Shown one piece after another: positions 44,311 to 54,952 of a DNA stretch of 64,000 nucleotides. The first letter of the stretch is position 1. Each line of letters starts with the position of its first letter. The DNA comes from Brevibacterium atlanticum. Lineage in GTDB: Bacteria; Actinomycetota; Actinomycetes; Actinomycetales; Brevibacteriaceae. The notes under the pieces were generated by a model that was not told the origin of the DNA, made no database searches, and saw nothing but the letters and a program-made list of their open reading frames with translations. The stretch lies in assembly GCF_011617245.1 (NCBI RefSeq), contig NZ_CP050152.1, forward strand, positions 3,090,503 through 3,154,502. Reading direction: 5' to 3'. A program made the translations under genes and the position numbers.

Positions 44311-45438
44311 ATGAGCGACGCCTCACTGGGATTGCGGCACCGGATCATCAACGCGGCCATGCGCACCGTGTACTTCGGTCGCGTGCGCGTGCTCGACCTC
44401 AGCGGAAGTCAGGACGGACAGGCACCGCCCTCCCCCACCCGACGTCCCCGCCTCATCATCGCCAGCCACCGCAACGGCGCGATCGACGGCCACCAGGTGC
44501 TTGCGGCATTTCCCCGCGCCCAGTTCCTCGTCTCGATCCAACTCCTCCGCCACTGGTTCCTCCGCCTGTTCATCGCCGGCATCCCCGTCGTCCGACCCAA
44601 GGACGTCGACCGCTACGGCCTCGATCCGGCCTCGGTGGCCAGCCCCGTCGACGCCGGCCTCGCCCACCTGCGCCGAGGCGGTGACCTCGGCATCTTCCCC
44701 GAGGCCAGCAGCGAATGGGGCCATCGTCCCCAGCCGTACAAGTCCGGTGCCGCCCGCATCGCCTGCACCCTCATCGACGAAGGCATCGACCTCGAGGTCA
44801 TCCCCGTCGGCCTGTTCTACTCGACCCCGGATCGGTTCCGCTCCCGCGCCGAGGTGGTCCACGGACCCGCGGTCACGCTCCCCTCCCGTGACGGCCGGGA
44901 TCGACGGGAATGGGAGTCGGCGGTCGCCTCGGCGATGGGATCGGCCCTCGACGCAGTTTCGGTCAACTGCCCCGACGAAGCCACCTTCGAACGCATCGAA
45001 GCCGAGGCGCTCGAACGCGCACGACGGACTCCCGGCAGAGGAGCGAGCTACGCGCAGACGTTCCTCGAGCTCCAGCAGGCGGCAGACTCGGCTGACGGTC
45101 GGGACGGCGCCGGCACCCGGGCTGGCAATGGGAGGGGCGGCCCCACCTCGGCGAACGCCGGGCCAGCACCACGCACCTACCCACTCATCCGCGCCCTCGG
45201 GTTCGCGCTCATGTGGGTCTTCGCGCCCGTCCTCGCCGCCGCAGGCTTCGCCGGGTCGCGGGCGGACGGTCGCAATACTGTCACATTCTTTCGCCTCCTC
45301 GCGGGCTTCGCAGCGGTTATGGTCTGGGTACCGGCGCTGATCGTCGCGGCCGTCTTCTGGCCCGCGGTCATCGGCGCAGGCGTCCTCAGCGGCATGATCG
45401 GCTGGCTGCTGCTGGGGATGCGCCGCATCCGGCTGTGA
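44311..45438 (+). CDS. PlsC-like lysophospholipid acyltransferase
   Basis: The 375-residue product has the acyltransferase site IIASHRNGAIDGHQ and the acceptor motif GIFPEASSEWGHR, with PYKSGAARIA after it. Two C-terminal hydrophobic helices follow (LIRALGFALMWVFAPVLAAA; LIVAAVFWPAVIGAGVLSGM). The spacing between the catalytic His and Asp is one residue longer than the classic HX4D. It probably acylates a lysolipid or related acceptor at the inner membrane face. A Gly/Ala-rich linker encoded by decamer-containing DNA separates the domains. The gene at 45491 follows after 52 bp. Confidence 0.8.
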   Translation: MSDASLGLRHRIINAAMRTVYFGRVRVLDLSGSQDGQAPPSPTRRPRLIIASHRNGAIDGHQVLAAFPRAQFLVSIQLLRHWFLRLFIAGIPVVRPKDVDRYGLDPASVASPVDAGLAHLRRGGDLGIFPEASSEWGHRPQPYKSGAARIACTLIDEGIDLEVIPVGLFYSTPDRFRSRAEVVHGPAVTLPSRDGRDRREWESAVASAMGSALDAVSVNCPDEATFERIEAEALERARRTPGRGASYAQTFLELQQAADSADGRDGAGTRAGNGRGGPTSANAGPAPRTYPLIRALGFALMWVFAPVLAAAGFAGSRADGRNTVTFFRLLAGFAAVMVWVPALIVAAVFWPAVIGAGVLSGMIGWLLLGMRRIRL

Positions 45439-45490
45439 ACCGCCTCGTCAATGGCAGATGTGCGTCAGCCGCAGACCCGAAGGAGCACCG

Positions 45491-48166
45491 ATGAGCCTCA
45501 CCCTCAGCTTCACCGATCCCCTCGCCACCGAGCTGGCCCGCAGCGGCGGCAAGGGCGCGAGCCTGGCCAAATCCGCGCAGAACCTGCCCGTGCCCGGCGG
45601 GTTCATCGTCACCGCCGATGCCTACACCCGTTTCATCGCGCCCCTGCAGACCCGCATCACCGAGCTCATCGGCACCGACTCCCCCGCCGAGGCGATCGCC
45701 GAGCTCATCCGCACCACACCGTTCCCCGAGGCGTGGCTGAGCGAATTCGCCGAGGCGGCCACCGCAGCCGGTCTCGACGACGGGGCCGTGGCCGTGCGAT
45801 CCTCGGGCACGATGGAGGACCTGCCGGGTGCCGCGTTCGCAGGGCAGCACGACACCTACCTCGGCGTGCGCGGAATCCGTGCGATCGCCGAGGCGGTGCG
45901 CGACTGCTATGCCTCCCTGTGGAACGAGCACGCCTTCCGTTATCGCCGGCAGCTCGGCGTCGACCAGCTCGAGGCGAAGATGGCCGTCGTCGTCCAGCTC
46001 ATGGTCGCTGTCGGCGCCGAGGAGGCCGCCGGGGTCGCGTTCTCCGTCGACCCGGTGCGCGGCAACACCGACGAGGTGCTCATCAATGCGGCCTTCGGCC
46101 TCGGCGAAACGGTCGTCGGCGGAGAGGAACCCGTCGACGAATTCCGGGTGCACCGGGAGACCGGAGAGCAAGTCGCTGCCGAGATCGCCGAGAAGCCGAC
46201 TGCGCTGGTCATGCGTGAGCCCGCCGGTGACGGGGGTGGCGGGAACCGCCTCGGTGTTGGGGACGAGGCGCGGACGACGGTCGTCCGCCTCGGCGAGGAG
46301 CAGCGGTCGCGCCCGGCGCTGACGCAGGAGCAGACCAGGGCGGTGGCCGAACTCGCGGTGGAGGCGGAGAACCATTTCGGGTTCGCGCAGGACATCGAAT
46401 GGGCGATCCACGACGGGCGGCTCTACCTTCTCCAGTCGCGGCCGATCACCAGGGTCGCCCCGAGGTGGACCCGCGACGAATCGGCGGAACGCTTCCCCAC
46501 CCCGGTGACCCCGTTGACCTGGGATCTCGTGGAGGCTGGGTTCCACCATTCGCTCAATCACAGCTTCGATCTCATGGGGCTGCCGCCGTTCGACGACAAA
46601 TGGTTCGTCATGCGCGACTTCTACATCTACGGCAACCAGACCGCCGTCGACCTCTACGCCGGGCGGCTGCCGACGAACATGCTCTCCAGCGTCGAGGCGA
46701 TCACGGAATCGCTGCCGCAGATCGCTCGGCAGTTCGGGTGGGTCCAGGAGCTGCCGGTGCAGTGGATGCGCGATCTCGACACGTATCTCATCGGAATCGG
46801 ACGGCTGTCGAATGAACCGCTCGAGGACAAGTCACTGCTCGAGGTGTGGGAGCACGTGATCGCGATCAGTGACCTCGGCACCGAGTACTTCCGCCCGAAC
46901 ATCGCGATCTCGCTGACGCAGGGCACACTCTATGCCGCTCTGCAGCACATGCTCTCGCTCGCTCTCGACGAAGAGCAGGCGCAGGTCGTGTTCGAACGTC
47001 TCATGGCTTCGACCGAGACGAAGACCTCGCAGGTCAACGCCGAGTTGAGAGACCTATCGGCATACGTGGCAGCCGATGCGCAGCTGCTGGCCGCACTCGA
47101 GGACAACCATGGTGAGGCCGGGGTGGCAGCACTTCAGCGATTCCCGGAGTTCGCTGGCGCGTTCGAGAAGTTCTTGGCTCAGCACGGCCACCGTGAGCTC
47201 GACTTCGATGCCTACCATCCGACCTGGGTGGAGGCCCCACACATCGTGCTCGACCAGATCCGGCTGCTCGCCGCACGGACGGCGGCGGAGCGGGACTCCG
47301 CGAACGGCACGGCAGGAGCCGGCGGCGTGGGGAGTGCCGACGGCGAGGCAGGGCCCTCGCAGTCGGCGGTCCCCTCGGACATGGAGCGCAAGATCGTGCA
47401 GGCCGAGACCGAACGTGCCGTCGTCAATGCCGCACCGGAGCAGCTGCGCTACCTCGTCCAGGAGGTCATCCGTCTGGCGCGGACCTACACCGCGCTCGAT
47501 GACCTCGAGCACTATCAGACGACTCGGCTGACCCTGCCGATGCGCCGGGCTCTTCGGGAACTCGGGGCACGCCTCGTCGACGCCGGAGTCCTGTCCGAGG
47601 CCTCGGACGTATACTTCATCGACTTCGAGCACCTCGATGAGGCGATCCGCACCGCCGACACCGATGGCGGTGCAGGTGCCAGCGCAGCAGGAACCTCGGA
47701 CCGTACGTCCGCCCTGTCAGGACTCACGGAGATCGCGGCACAGAACAAGGCCGCCTACCAGACCGCGGTCGACCGCACACCCGAGTGGGAGTATGGCGCG
47801 ACGACCCCGGCTGTGGACGCCGACGGCGACCAGATCACCGGGACCGCAGGCAGCCCGGGAACTGTCGAAGGAGAGGTCTTCGTCGTCCATTCCCCTGCCG
47901 ACTTCTCGTCGTTCCCCGATGGTGCGATCCTCGTCGCCCGCACCACGAACCCGGCCTGGACGGCACTGTTCTACCAGGCCAGCGGCGTGATCACCGAAAG
48001 CGGCGGGGCACTCTCGCACGGTGCGGTCACCGCCCGCGAGCTCGGACTGCCCGCCGTCATGGCCATCAGGGACGCCACCAGCCGATTCACCTCGGGACAG
48101 CGAGTCCGCATCGACGGCTCCAACGGAACGGTGACCGACCTCGACTCGGCGAACGCGGCCGGCTGA
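45491..48166 (+). CDS. PEP-synthase-like / rifampicin phosphotransferase-like enzyme
   Basis: The 891-residue protein has the three-part layout of rifampicin phosphotransferases and PEP synthases. An ATP-grasp domain (AVAVRSSGTMEDLPGAAFAG, QHDTYLGV, VDPVRGNTDEVLINAAFGLG, LLQSRPIT) comes first, then a long helical middle region, then a swivelling phosphohistidine domain with ESGGALSHGAVTARELGLPA (H843). A substrate role in antibiotic inactivation is possible but not shown; other family members act on different acceptors. GAAGGAG precedes the ATG. Two Gly/Ala-rich inserts (about 245-255 and 600-625) are atypical. Confidence 0.82.
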   Translation: MSLTLSFTDPLATELARSGGKGASLAKSAQNLPVPGGFIVTADAYTRFIAPLQTRITELIGTDSPAEAIAELIRTTPFPEAWLSEFAEAATAAGLDDGAVAVRSSGTMEDLPGAAFAGQHDTYLGVRGIRAIAEAVRDCYASLWNEHAFRYRRQLGVDQLEAKMAVVVQLMVAVGAEEAAGVAFSVDPVRGNTDEVLINAAFGLGETVVGGEEPVDEFRVHRETGEQVAAEIAEKPTALVMREPAGDGGGGNRLGVGDEARTTVVRLGEEQRSRPALTQEQTRAVAELAVEAENHFGFAQDIEWAIHDGRLYLLQSRPITRVAPRWTRDESAERFPTPVTPLTWDLVEAGFHHSLNHSFDLMGLPPFDDKWFVMRDFYIYGNQTAVDLYAGRLPTNMLSSVEAITESLPQIARQFGWVQELPVQWMRDLDTYLIGIGRLSNEPLEDKSLLEVWEHVIAISDLGTEYFRPNIAISLTQGTLYAALQHMLSLALDEEQAQVVFERLMASTETKTSQVNAELRDLSAYVAADAQLLAALEDNHGEAGVAALQRFPEFAGAFEKFLAQHGHRELDFDAYHPTWVEAPHIVLDQIRLLAARTAAERDSANGTAGAGGVGSADGEAGPSQSAVPSDMERKIVQAETERAVVNAAPEQLRYLVQEVIRLARTYTALDDLEHYQTTRLTLPMRRALRELGARLVDAGVLSEASDVYFIDFEHLDEAIRTADTDGGAGASAAGTSDRTSALSGLTEIAAQNKAAYQTAVDRTPEWEYGATTPAVDADGDQITGTAGSPGTVEGEVFVVHSPADFSSFPDGAILVARTTNPAWTALFYQASGVITESGGALSHGAVTARELGLPAVMAIRDATSRFTSGQRVRIDGSNGTVTDLDSANAAG

Positions 48167-48268
48167 GCCCTACCTCGGCGCGGGTCTGACCGGCCCGACT
48201 CCGGACCCACCTCGGCGCACCCGCCGAACTGGGCCCCACCTCGGCGAATATCGTCGCACGCCCCGGCG

Positions 48269-49690
48269 TCACACGGCTTCGAGGGCTTCGACCGGGCTGA
48301 TCGACGTCGCCGCGCGGGCCGGTCCGCGGCTGGCGGCGAGGACGGCGACGAGGCTGCCGCCGGCGACGGCGATGATGACCCACCAGGGCACGGATGGGGC
48401 GAAGAGTCCCAGCAGCGGCGACAGCAGGGTCAGCGCCCCGATCCACCCGTAGGCGATGCCCAAGGGCACGGCGATCACGCACGCGGTCAGGCTCAGCTGC
48501 AGGCCTTCGGCGGCGATCATCCGGCGCACGCGTTTCGGCGTCTGGCCGAGCGCCCTGAGCAGGCCGATCTCCTGGGTGCGCTGCCGCACGGAGAGCATGA
48601 GGGCGTTCGCGACCCCGATGACGGCGATGATGACGGAGAAGAGGATGAGGCCGAGGAAGAACAGCATCGTCTTGTCGACGACCTCGGCCAGAGCGTCCTC
48701 GAGGCCGTTCCACCCTTCCTCACCGAAGGAGCGGGCGTAGGCGACGATCTGATCGCGGAAGGTGGTCATGGCGGTGGCGAACATGACGATGAGCGTGATG
48801 CCGATGACGAGTCCGATGACCGTGCGGGCGTTGCGCGTCGGATGCTGGGCGATCGTCTTCGCCGCGAGCCGGGACACCGCAGTGCGGCCGAGCAGCCGAC
48901 CGATGACCGACTGCACCGGCGGCAGGATCCAGGGGTGGCCGACGATGATGCCGAGGAATGTCAGCACCGCGCCGAGGGCGACGAGGAGGACGCCCATGAT
49001 GGACAGCCGCTGCGATCCGGCGCCGACGACGGCGCTGATGAGGAAGGTCAGGCCCATGGTCAGCAGGAGCAGTGTGGCGGTCAGTGCCCCGAGTGAGGCA
49101 CGGGCATCCTCCAGACGGCGTTCGACGGCCTGCGAGGTGGCCTCGATCGGCGAGATCCGCGTGATCCGGTAGGCCCCCAGATACGCCGACAGCCACGTCA
49201 CGACGATGGTGGCGAGTGCGGGCACGACCATCACCGGGTCGAGGAGACCGACCTCAGTGGTGACCCGTTCGCCGAGGTAGCTCAACGTCGCCCACGACAG
49301 AGCCGTCGAGGCGGCGAATGCGAGGACCGCGCTGGGTACGGAGATGAGCAGACCCTCCACCGAGGCGGCCCGCCGCAGCCGCTTCGCCGAAGCGCCGATG
49401 AGGCGCAGCAGCGCGAGCTGCCGGCTGCGACCGGCGACGATGATCGAGAACGTGTTGGCGATGACGATGGCGGAGACGAAGAGGGCGATGAGGAAGAAGA
49501 CGTAGCCGACGACGGACAGCAGGTTCTGCGCGTTGGTCGATTCGGCGATGATCTTCGCCGAGGTCAGCCAGGCGGTGAGGATCGCGATGCCCTGCATGAT
49601 GACGGTGCCGAAGAGTGCGGCGATGAAGACGACGAGGACGCTGGGGAAGAACTGCCCCGGGTTGGCCCGGATCTCTCGCAGCGGATTCAT
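48269..49690 (-). CDS. FtsX-like ABC transporter permease
   Basis: The 473-residue membrane protein has a duplicated FtsX layout: one hydrophobic helix near residue 20, then helices at about 60-150, again near 230-300, and the last three from about 345 to 460. The motifs RSRQLALLRLIGASAKRLRR and RTQEIGLLRALGQTPKRVRR are the classic FtsX cytoplasmic loops. Such permeases pair with MacB/LolD-type ATPases to act on membrane or cell-wall substrates, not import. It overlaps the ATPase gene by 4 nt and ends convergently with the PEP-synthase-like gene. Confidence 0.88.
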   Translation of the reverse strand: MNPLREIRANPGQFFPSVLVVFIAALFGTVIMQGIAILTAWLTSAKIIAESTNAQNLLSVVGYVFFLIALFVSAIVIANTFSIIVAGRSRQLALLRLIGASAKRLRRAASVEGLLISVPSAVLAFAASTALSWATLSYLGERVTTEVGLLDPVMVVPALATIVVTWLSAYLGAYRITRISPIEATSQAVERRLEDARASLGALTATLLLLTMGLTFLISAVVGAGSQRLSIMGVLLVALGAVLTFLGIIVGHPWILPPVQSVIGRLLGRTAVSRLAAKTIAQHPTRNARTVIGLVIGITLIVMFATAMTTFRDQIVAYARSFGEEGWNGLEDALAEVVDKTMLFFLGLILFSVIIAVIGVANALMLSVRQRTQEIGLLRALGQTPKRVRRMIAAEGLQLSLTACVIAVPLGIAYGWIGALTLLSPLLGLFAPSVPWWVIIAVAGGSLVAVLAASRGPARAATSISPVEALEAV

Positions 49691-50517
49691 CGGCGGCTCC
49701 CCGCCGCCGCGGCACGTTCGTCGGGTCCGGCCGCGGCTGAATGATCACGATCGGCCGCCTCGGCGCGTTCGTCGAGGTCGAGCATCGCCTGCGAGATCGC
49801 CTCGGCGCTGATCGTCTCGTTCAGTTCGGTGACGGGGGTGCCGTCGGCGATGAAGATGACGCGGTCGGCGTGGGCGGCGACGAGCGGGTCATGGGTGACA
49901 AGCACGATCGACTGTCCGAAGTCGCGGACGGCGTCGGAGAGGATCGCCATGACTTCGCGTCCCGATCGGCCGTCGAGGTTGCCGGTCGGTTCGTCGGCGA
50001 AGAGGATGTCGGGGCGGGTGGCCAGCGCGCGGGCGATGGCGGTGCGCTGCTGCTGGCCTCCGGAGAGTTCGCCCGGTCGGTGCTTGAGCCGGTCGCCGAG
50101 TCCGAGGCGGGCGACGACGGTGGAGATCCACTCGCGTTCTTCGGCGTTCGGCTTCCGGTCGTCGAGGTCGAAGGGCAGCCGGATGTTCTCCTTGACGCTG
50201 AGCGTAGGGACGAGGTTGAACGCTTGGAAGACGAAGCCGATCCGACGCCTGCGCAAGGCGGTGAGCTCGTCGTCGCGCAGATCGGTGATCTCCTGCTCGC
50301 CGAGGTGGACGGTGCCTTCGGTAGGGCGGTCGAGTCCGGCGAGGACGTGCATGAGGGTCGACTTGCCGGACCCGGAGGGACCCATCACAGCGGTCAGGCG
50401 CGCCGGTGCGATGTCGAGGCTGACCCGGTTGAGCGCGGTGACCGCGGCGCCTGAGGGATCGAAGATCTTCGAGACCTCACGGAGTCGGGCGATGGGCATC
50501 GGCAAGCCGGTTGTCAT
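49687..50517 (-). CDS. MacB/LolD-type ABC transporter ATP-binding protein
   Basis: The 276-residue ATPase has Walker A MGPSGSGKSTLMHVLAGL, signature ELSGGQQQRTAIARALAT and Walker B ILFADEPTGNLD, the FtsX-partner type. A poorly conserved tail rich in Ala, Glu and Arg follows residue 245. I placed the start at the ATG at 50517 after GAGGGA; a codon four residues upstream is possible. It overlaps the permease by 4 nt. Confidence 0.9.
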   Translation of the reverse strand: MTTGLPMPIARLREVSKIFDPSGAAVTALNRVSLDIAPARLTAVMGPSGSGKSTLMHVLAGLDRPTEGTVHLGEQEITDLRDDELTALRRRRIGFVFQAFNLVPTLSVKENIRLPFDLDDRKPNAEEREWISTVVARLGLGDRLKHRPGELSGGQQQRTAIARALATRPDILFADEPTGNLDGRSGREVMAILSDAVRDFGQSIVLVTHDPLVAAHADRVIFIADGTPVTELNETISAEAISQAMLDLDERAEAADRDHSAAAGPDERAAAAGSRR

Positions 50518-50704
50518 GGTGTCCCTCAAGCGTCGGTGCTGTCTGTCTGATCCAGACTAACGATCATCGGCGCTCGGGAACATGAAAACTGACTGATCAG
50601 TAGTTGAGAGGCACCTGCATGCGCGACGTTGCAGGATCGAGTTGTCCGTGCCGCTGGAGAAGAACTCGAACGTCTGCGCACCCGGCTCGAGGGGTGAATG
50701 CACC

Positions 50705-50735
50705 GGTGGCCCGGAACGAAGCGTTCCGGGCCACC
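50705..50735 (-). terminator. Terminator of groES-groEL
   Basis: A perfect 14-bp stem (GGTGGCCCGGAACG and its complement) with a 3-nt loop lies about 40 bp past the groEL stop. Confidence 0.85.
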
Positions 50736-50772
50736 AGGGTCAGTCAGCGCTGACGCGGATCGAGGGTGATGC

Positions 50773-52392
<1,620 letters not shown>

Positions 52393-52401
52393 TCAGGGGA
52401 T

Positions 52402-52695
52402 TCAGCCGATGACGGCGAGCACGTCGCGAGCCGAGAGCACGAGGAACTCTTCGCCGGCGTACTTGACTTCGGTTCCTCCGTACTTGGAGTAGATGACCTT
52501 GTCGCCGATGGCGACGTCGACCGGCACGCGGTTTCCGTTGTCGGCAACGCGACCCGGGCCCACTGCGACAACTTCGCCTTCCTGAGGCTTTTCCTTGGCG
52601 GTTTCGGGAATGACCAGACCACTGGCGGTAGTCTGCTCTGCTTCGACCTGACGGATGACAATCCGATCTTCGAGTGGCTTGATGGAGACCGACAT
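52402..52695 (-). CDS. groES: 10-kDa co-chaperonin GroES
   Basis: This is the lid of the GroEL chamber. The 97-residue product begins [20 protein letters not shown], has the mobile loop [18 protein letters not shown] and the roof [20 protein letters not shown] set the start at 52695, where homology and a GGGAGAGGG site agree; the frame is open 36 nt further. It is the first gene of the operon. Confidence 0.97.
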   Translation of the reverse strand: MSVSIKPLEDRIVIRQVEAEQTTASGLVIPETAKEKPQEGEVVAVGPGRVADNGNRVPVDVAIGDKVIYSKYGGTEVKYAGEEFLVLSARDVLAVIG

Positions 52696-52804
52696 ATCGG
52701 GCCCTCTCCCTTCGCTGGGTTCATTCTTCATTGAGTCAGACGGCGGCTGCTGCCATGAACCTCTCGTCGTCGCGGGTGCCGAGCGATTCGACCGTCTTAT
52801 GAAA

Positions 52805-52831
52805 CTGGCACTCGTTGAGTGCTAGTGCTAA
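52805..52831 (-). promoter_or_regulatory. CIRCE element 2 (HrcA operator), imperfect
   Basis: CTGGCACTC-N9-TAGTGCTAA matches the CIRCE form TTGGCACTC-N9-GAGTGCTAA apart from two positions. It lies just downstream of the -10 box of the groES promoter. Confidence 0.75.
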
Positions 52832-52835
52832 TTCG

Positions 52836-52864
52836 ACTCTAGAACGCTCTTAGCACTCGGTCAA
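52836..52864 (-). promoter_or_regulatory. groES-groEL promoter
   Basis: In minus sense TTGACC (52864-52859), a 17-bp spacer and TAGAGT (52841-52836) form a good sigma-A type promoter. The -35 lies inside CIRCE 1. Confidence 0.65.
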
Positions 52865-52876
52865 CTTGAGTGCCAA
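52850..52876 (-). promoter_or_regulatory. CIRCE element 1 (HrcA operator)
   Basis: TTAGCACTC-N9-GAGTGCCAA is a CIRCE element differing from the ideal inverted repeat only by a G-T type pair. Its spacer contains the -35 hexamer, so bound HrcA would block RNA polymerase. Confidence 0.92.
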
Positions 52877-53058
52877 CAATTCGTCATGCTCTGGGCGAAA
52901 GTTCAGATTGGGTGCCAAAAGAGCGGGTGGGCCGACGCCCGAACGGCAAGGAGGGGCGACGTCTGTTCGTGCGGCGCAGTCAGGCCCCAGCTTGCAAGTT
53001 TCGGCGCGGGCCGAACTTCCACTCCCGAGATCCCGGGCACGACCCGGCCTCACCTGCA

Positions 53059-53119
53059 GAGTTCCGGACGTTTCGCGCGGGATTCGGCACTCGTTTCCCG
53101 CACGAATCGTCCGGAACTC
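53059..53119. repeat. 24-bp imperfect inverted repeat
   Basis: GAGTTCCGGACG and its exact complement bound the element (53059-53070 and 53108-53119). The adjoining 12 bases of each arm match at 10 of 12, with a 13-nt spacer. It is far from any gene end, so a terminator role is not obvious. Confidence 0.6.
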
Positions 53120-53322
53120 GCCGGGCCGGGCCGCATCTCAGGGGGCGCGGCGGTGAATTCCGCAGCTGGGAGCTGCCGGCCCAACACAAGCCTGGGTCAA
53201 CCAGCCCATGGGCCTGCAGCGGTAAGCAAAGCTGGCAGCGTGAGGTAAAGCTGGCAGCGGCAGACAAGGCCGGGAGTAGTAGGCACAGCCCGGCAACAAG
53301 GCAGGCACCTACTTGCCAAAAG

Positions 53323-53358
53323 AGCGCGGGCCCCGGGATCTCTCCCGGGGCCCGCGCT
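53323..53358 (-). terminator. Rho-independent terminator of rpf
   Basis: A perfect 16-bp stem (AGCGCGGGCCCCGGGA and its complement) with a 4-nt loop is followed in minus sense by a TTTT run. It lies about 120 bp past the rpf stop. Confidence 0.85.
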
Positions 53359-53475
53359 GTGTCGGCCGCCTCAGCTCAGTTGTCGATATCTGTTGTCAAC
53401 AGCGGCCGACGGTCTATTGCCCGTCAGGCTGCCAGCCACGGACTGCCAGTCAGCGACTGCGGCTCTGATCTCAGA

Positions 53476-54678
53476 TCAGGCGCAGGACCACTGTCCCCAA
53501 CCCTCCTGGGCCTGGAGCTTCTTCGCACGCTGGAACTGCTCCTGCGGGCTGGCGTCGGACGGATTGCCGCTGCCCCCCATGGAGTGCCAGGTCTGCGGAA
53601 GGAACTGGAACAGACCGAAGTGGGTGCCGTTCGAGGCCTTGGGGTCGAAGTTCGACTCGCATTCGACGACCTGGTACCACTTGGATCCGGGTCCGCCGAG
53701 CATCGCCTTGATCTCGGCGGTGCTCATGGAGCCGCCGCTCGAACCGGAGCCGCCGCCGGTGCTCGAGTCACCGGAATCGCCTGAGTCGCCGGAGTCACCC
53801 GAGTCGGAGCCGCCGGTGTCGGCCGGGGTCTCCTTCTTCTTGGTTCCCTGGACGACCACCTTGGTCTTGGGCTCGGAGAGGACCTTCTCGTCCTTCTTCT
53901 CCTTCTTGACCTCTTCACCGTTGATGGTCTTGACCTTGTAGACGACCTGCTTCTCGCCGTCCTTGCCTTCTGACTCGACCTTGGTCTCACCCTGGTAGAG
54001 GGAGTCGGACTTCTTGGTCTCGACCTTGGCCTTGATGGCCTGCTTGTCCTTGACGGTCTTGTTCTCAACGCGGTTGACGGTGAGCACCTGTCCGTCGGAG
54101 AGATCGGCGGACATCGGCACGGACAGGAAATCGTCCTTCTTGAGCTTGACGCCCGATTCCTGCAGTGCTTCCTTCGCGGTGCCCACGGCAGCCGAGACCT
54201 TGTGGTCCTTGCCGTCGGCGACGACGGTGAGGTCCTTCGACGTGGTCACGTCGATGTCGTTGTCGTCTTCCTTCAGCCGCTGCTTGGCATCGGCGTTGAG
54301 GTCGGCGCCCTTCGCGTCGACGCCGAGGTCGGCGAGTGCCTGACCCACGGTGTTCGCGTTGGTCCATTCGCTCGACTTCTTGCCGTCGACCGACAGCGAG
54401 ACCTTCTTCGCGGTGTTGACCGTGATCGTCATGTCCCGGTCGACCTTCGTGCCGACGCCGGGCTTGACCTGGTCGCGCTTGTCGACGTCGATGTCATGGC
54501 TGTCGAGGATGTCACCGACGGTTCCCCCGAAGGTGCGAATCTCCTCGGCCTGACCGTTGACGTCCAAGGTCACAGGCTTGTTCATCGTTACAACAGCGCC
54601 CGTACCACCGACGAGTCCGGTGATCACGACCGCCTGAGCAGCGATCTGAACCTTGCGGTTCTTCAGAAAATCAATCAC
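53476..54678 (-). CDS. Resuscitation-promoting factor, RpfB-like
   Basis: This secreted or membrane-anchored muralytic enzyme is of the kind that promotes regrowth of dormant actinobacteria. The 400-residue product has a basic start and one N-terminal helix (IAAQAVVITGLVGGTGAVV). Three DUF348-type repeats (about 35-210) and a G5-type domain (about 210-290) follow, then a Ser/Gly/Asp-rich linker with GDS repeats. The C-terminal transglycosylase-like domain has WYQVVECESNFDPKASNGTH and FGLFQFLPQTWHS, with the glutamate of VVECES as the likely catalytic residue. A TTGCCA and TACAGT pair lies about 45 to 75 bp upstream. Confidence 0.93.
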   Translation of the reverse strand: MIDFLKNRKVQIAAQAVVITGLVGGTGAVVTMNKPVTLDVNGQAEEIRTFGGTVGDILDSHDIDVDKRDQVKPGVGTKVDRDMTITVNTAKKVSLSVDGKKSSEWTNANTVGQALADLGVDAKGADLNADAKQRLKEDDNDIDVTTSKDLTVVADGKDHKVSAAVGTAKEALQESGVKLKKDDFLSVPMSADLSDGQVLTVNRVENKTVKDKQAIKAKVETKKSDSLYQGETKVESEGKDGEKQVVYKVKTINGEEVKKEKKDEKVLSEPKTKVVVQGTKKKETPADTGGSDSGDSGDSGDSGDSSTGGGSGSSGGSMSTAEIKAMLGGPGSKWYQVVECESNFDPKASNGTHFGLFQFLPQTWHSMGGSGNPSDASPQEQFQRAKKLQAQEGWGQWSCA

Positions 54679-54800
54679 AAAAATATCCCTGAGCAGAGTT
54701 TATCGACCTGACCACTGTAACCGATTCGTTACACCGCTGGCAAAATATCACGGAAATGTAACGATGGGAGTTTGCTGAGTGCCCGTCTGACCTGGAATTC

Positions 54801-54820
54801 CCCCGTGTTTTCGGGGTTTT
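54801..54820. terminator. Small hairpin between tatD and rpf
   Basis: CCCCG-TGTTTT-CGGGG followed by TTTT on the plus strand, enclosed by GTCTGA and TCAGAC. It may end the metG-tatD transcript, but in that direction the U-run is missing. Confidence 0.35.
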
Positions 54821-54952
54821 CAGACCGTGACAATCCCCCGCCGAGGCGGCCCTGCGGTCCGTTACCCTGCTCACAGATCAGGGGGCTGGCTTGGGCAGCG
54901 TACGACGCTTCCGAGCATGTCCTCGTCGCCGGGGACGAGATTCGCTCCGGCC

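Larger units (their letters stand above)
52877..53475. other. 599-bp intergenic region, no supported gene
   Basis: Long open frames exist here on both strands but none reads like a protein. The region contains a long imperfect inverted repeat (53059-53119), two copies of AAAGCTGGCAGCG near 53229-53262 and the rpf terminator (53323-53358). It may hold a small RNA or decayed DNA; I cannot decide. Confidence 0.5.

Noticed and set aside
54679..54952. c-di-AMP (ydaO) riboswitch upstream of rpf
   Set aside because: Actinobacterial rpf genes often have one, but the conserved blocks are not found here; the leader between a likely promoter and the start is too short.
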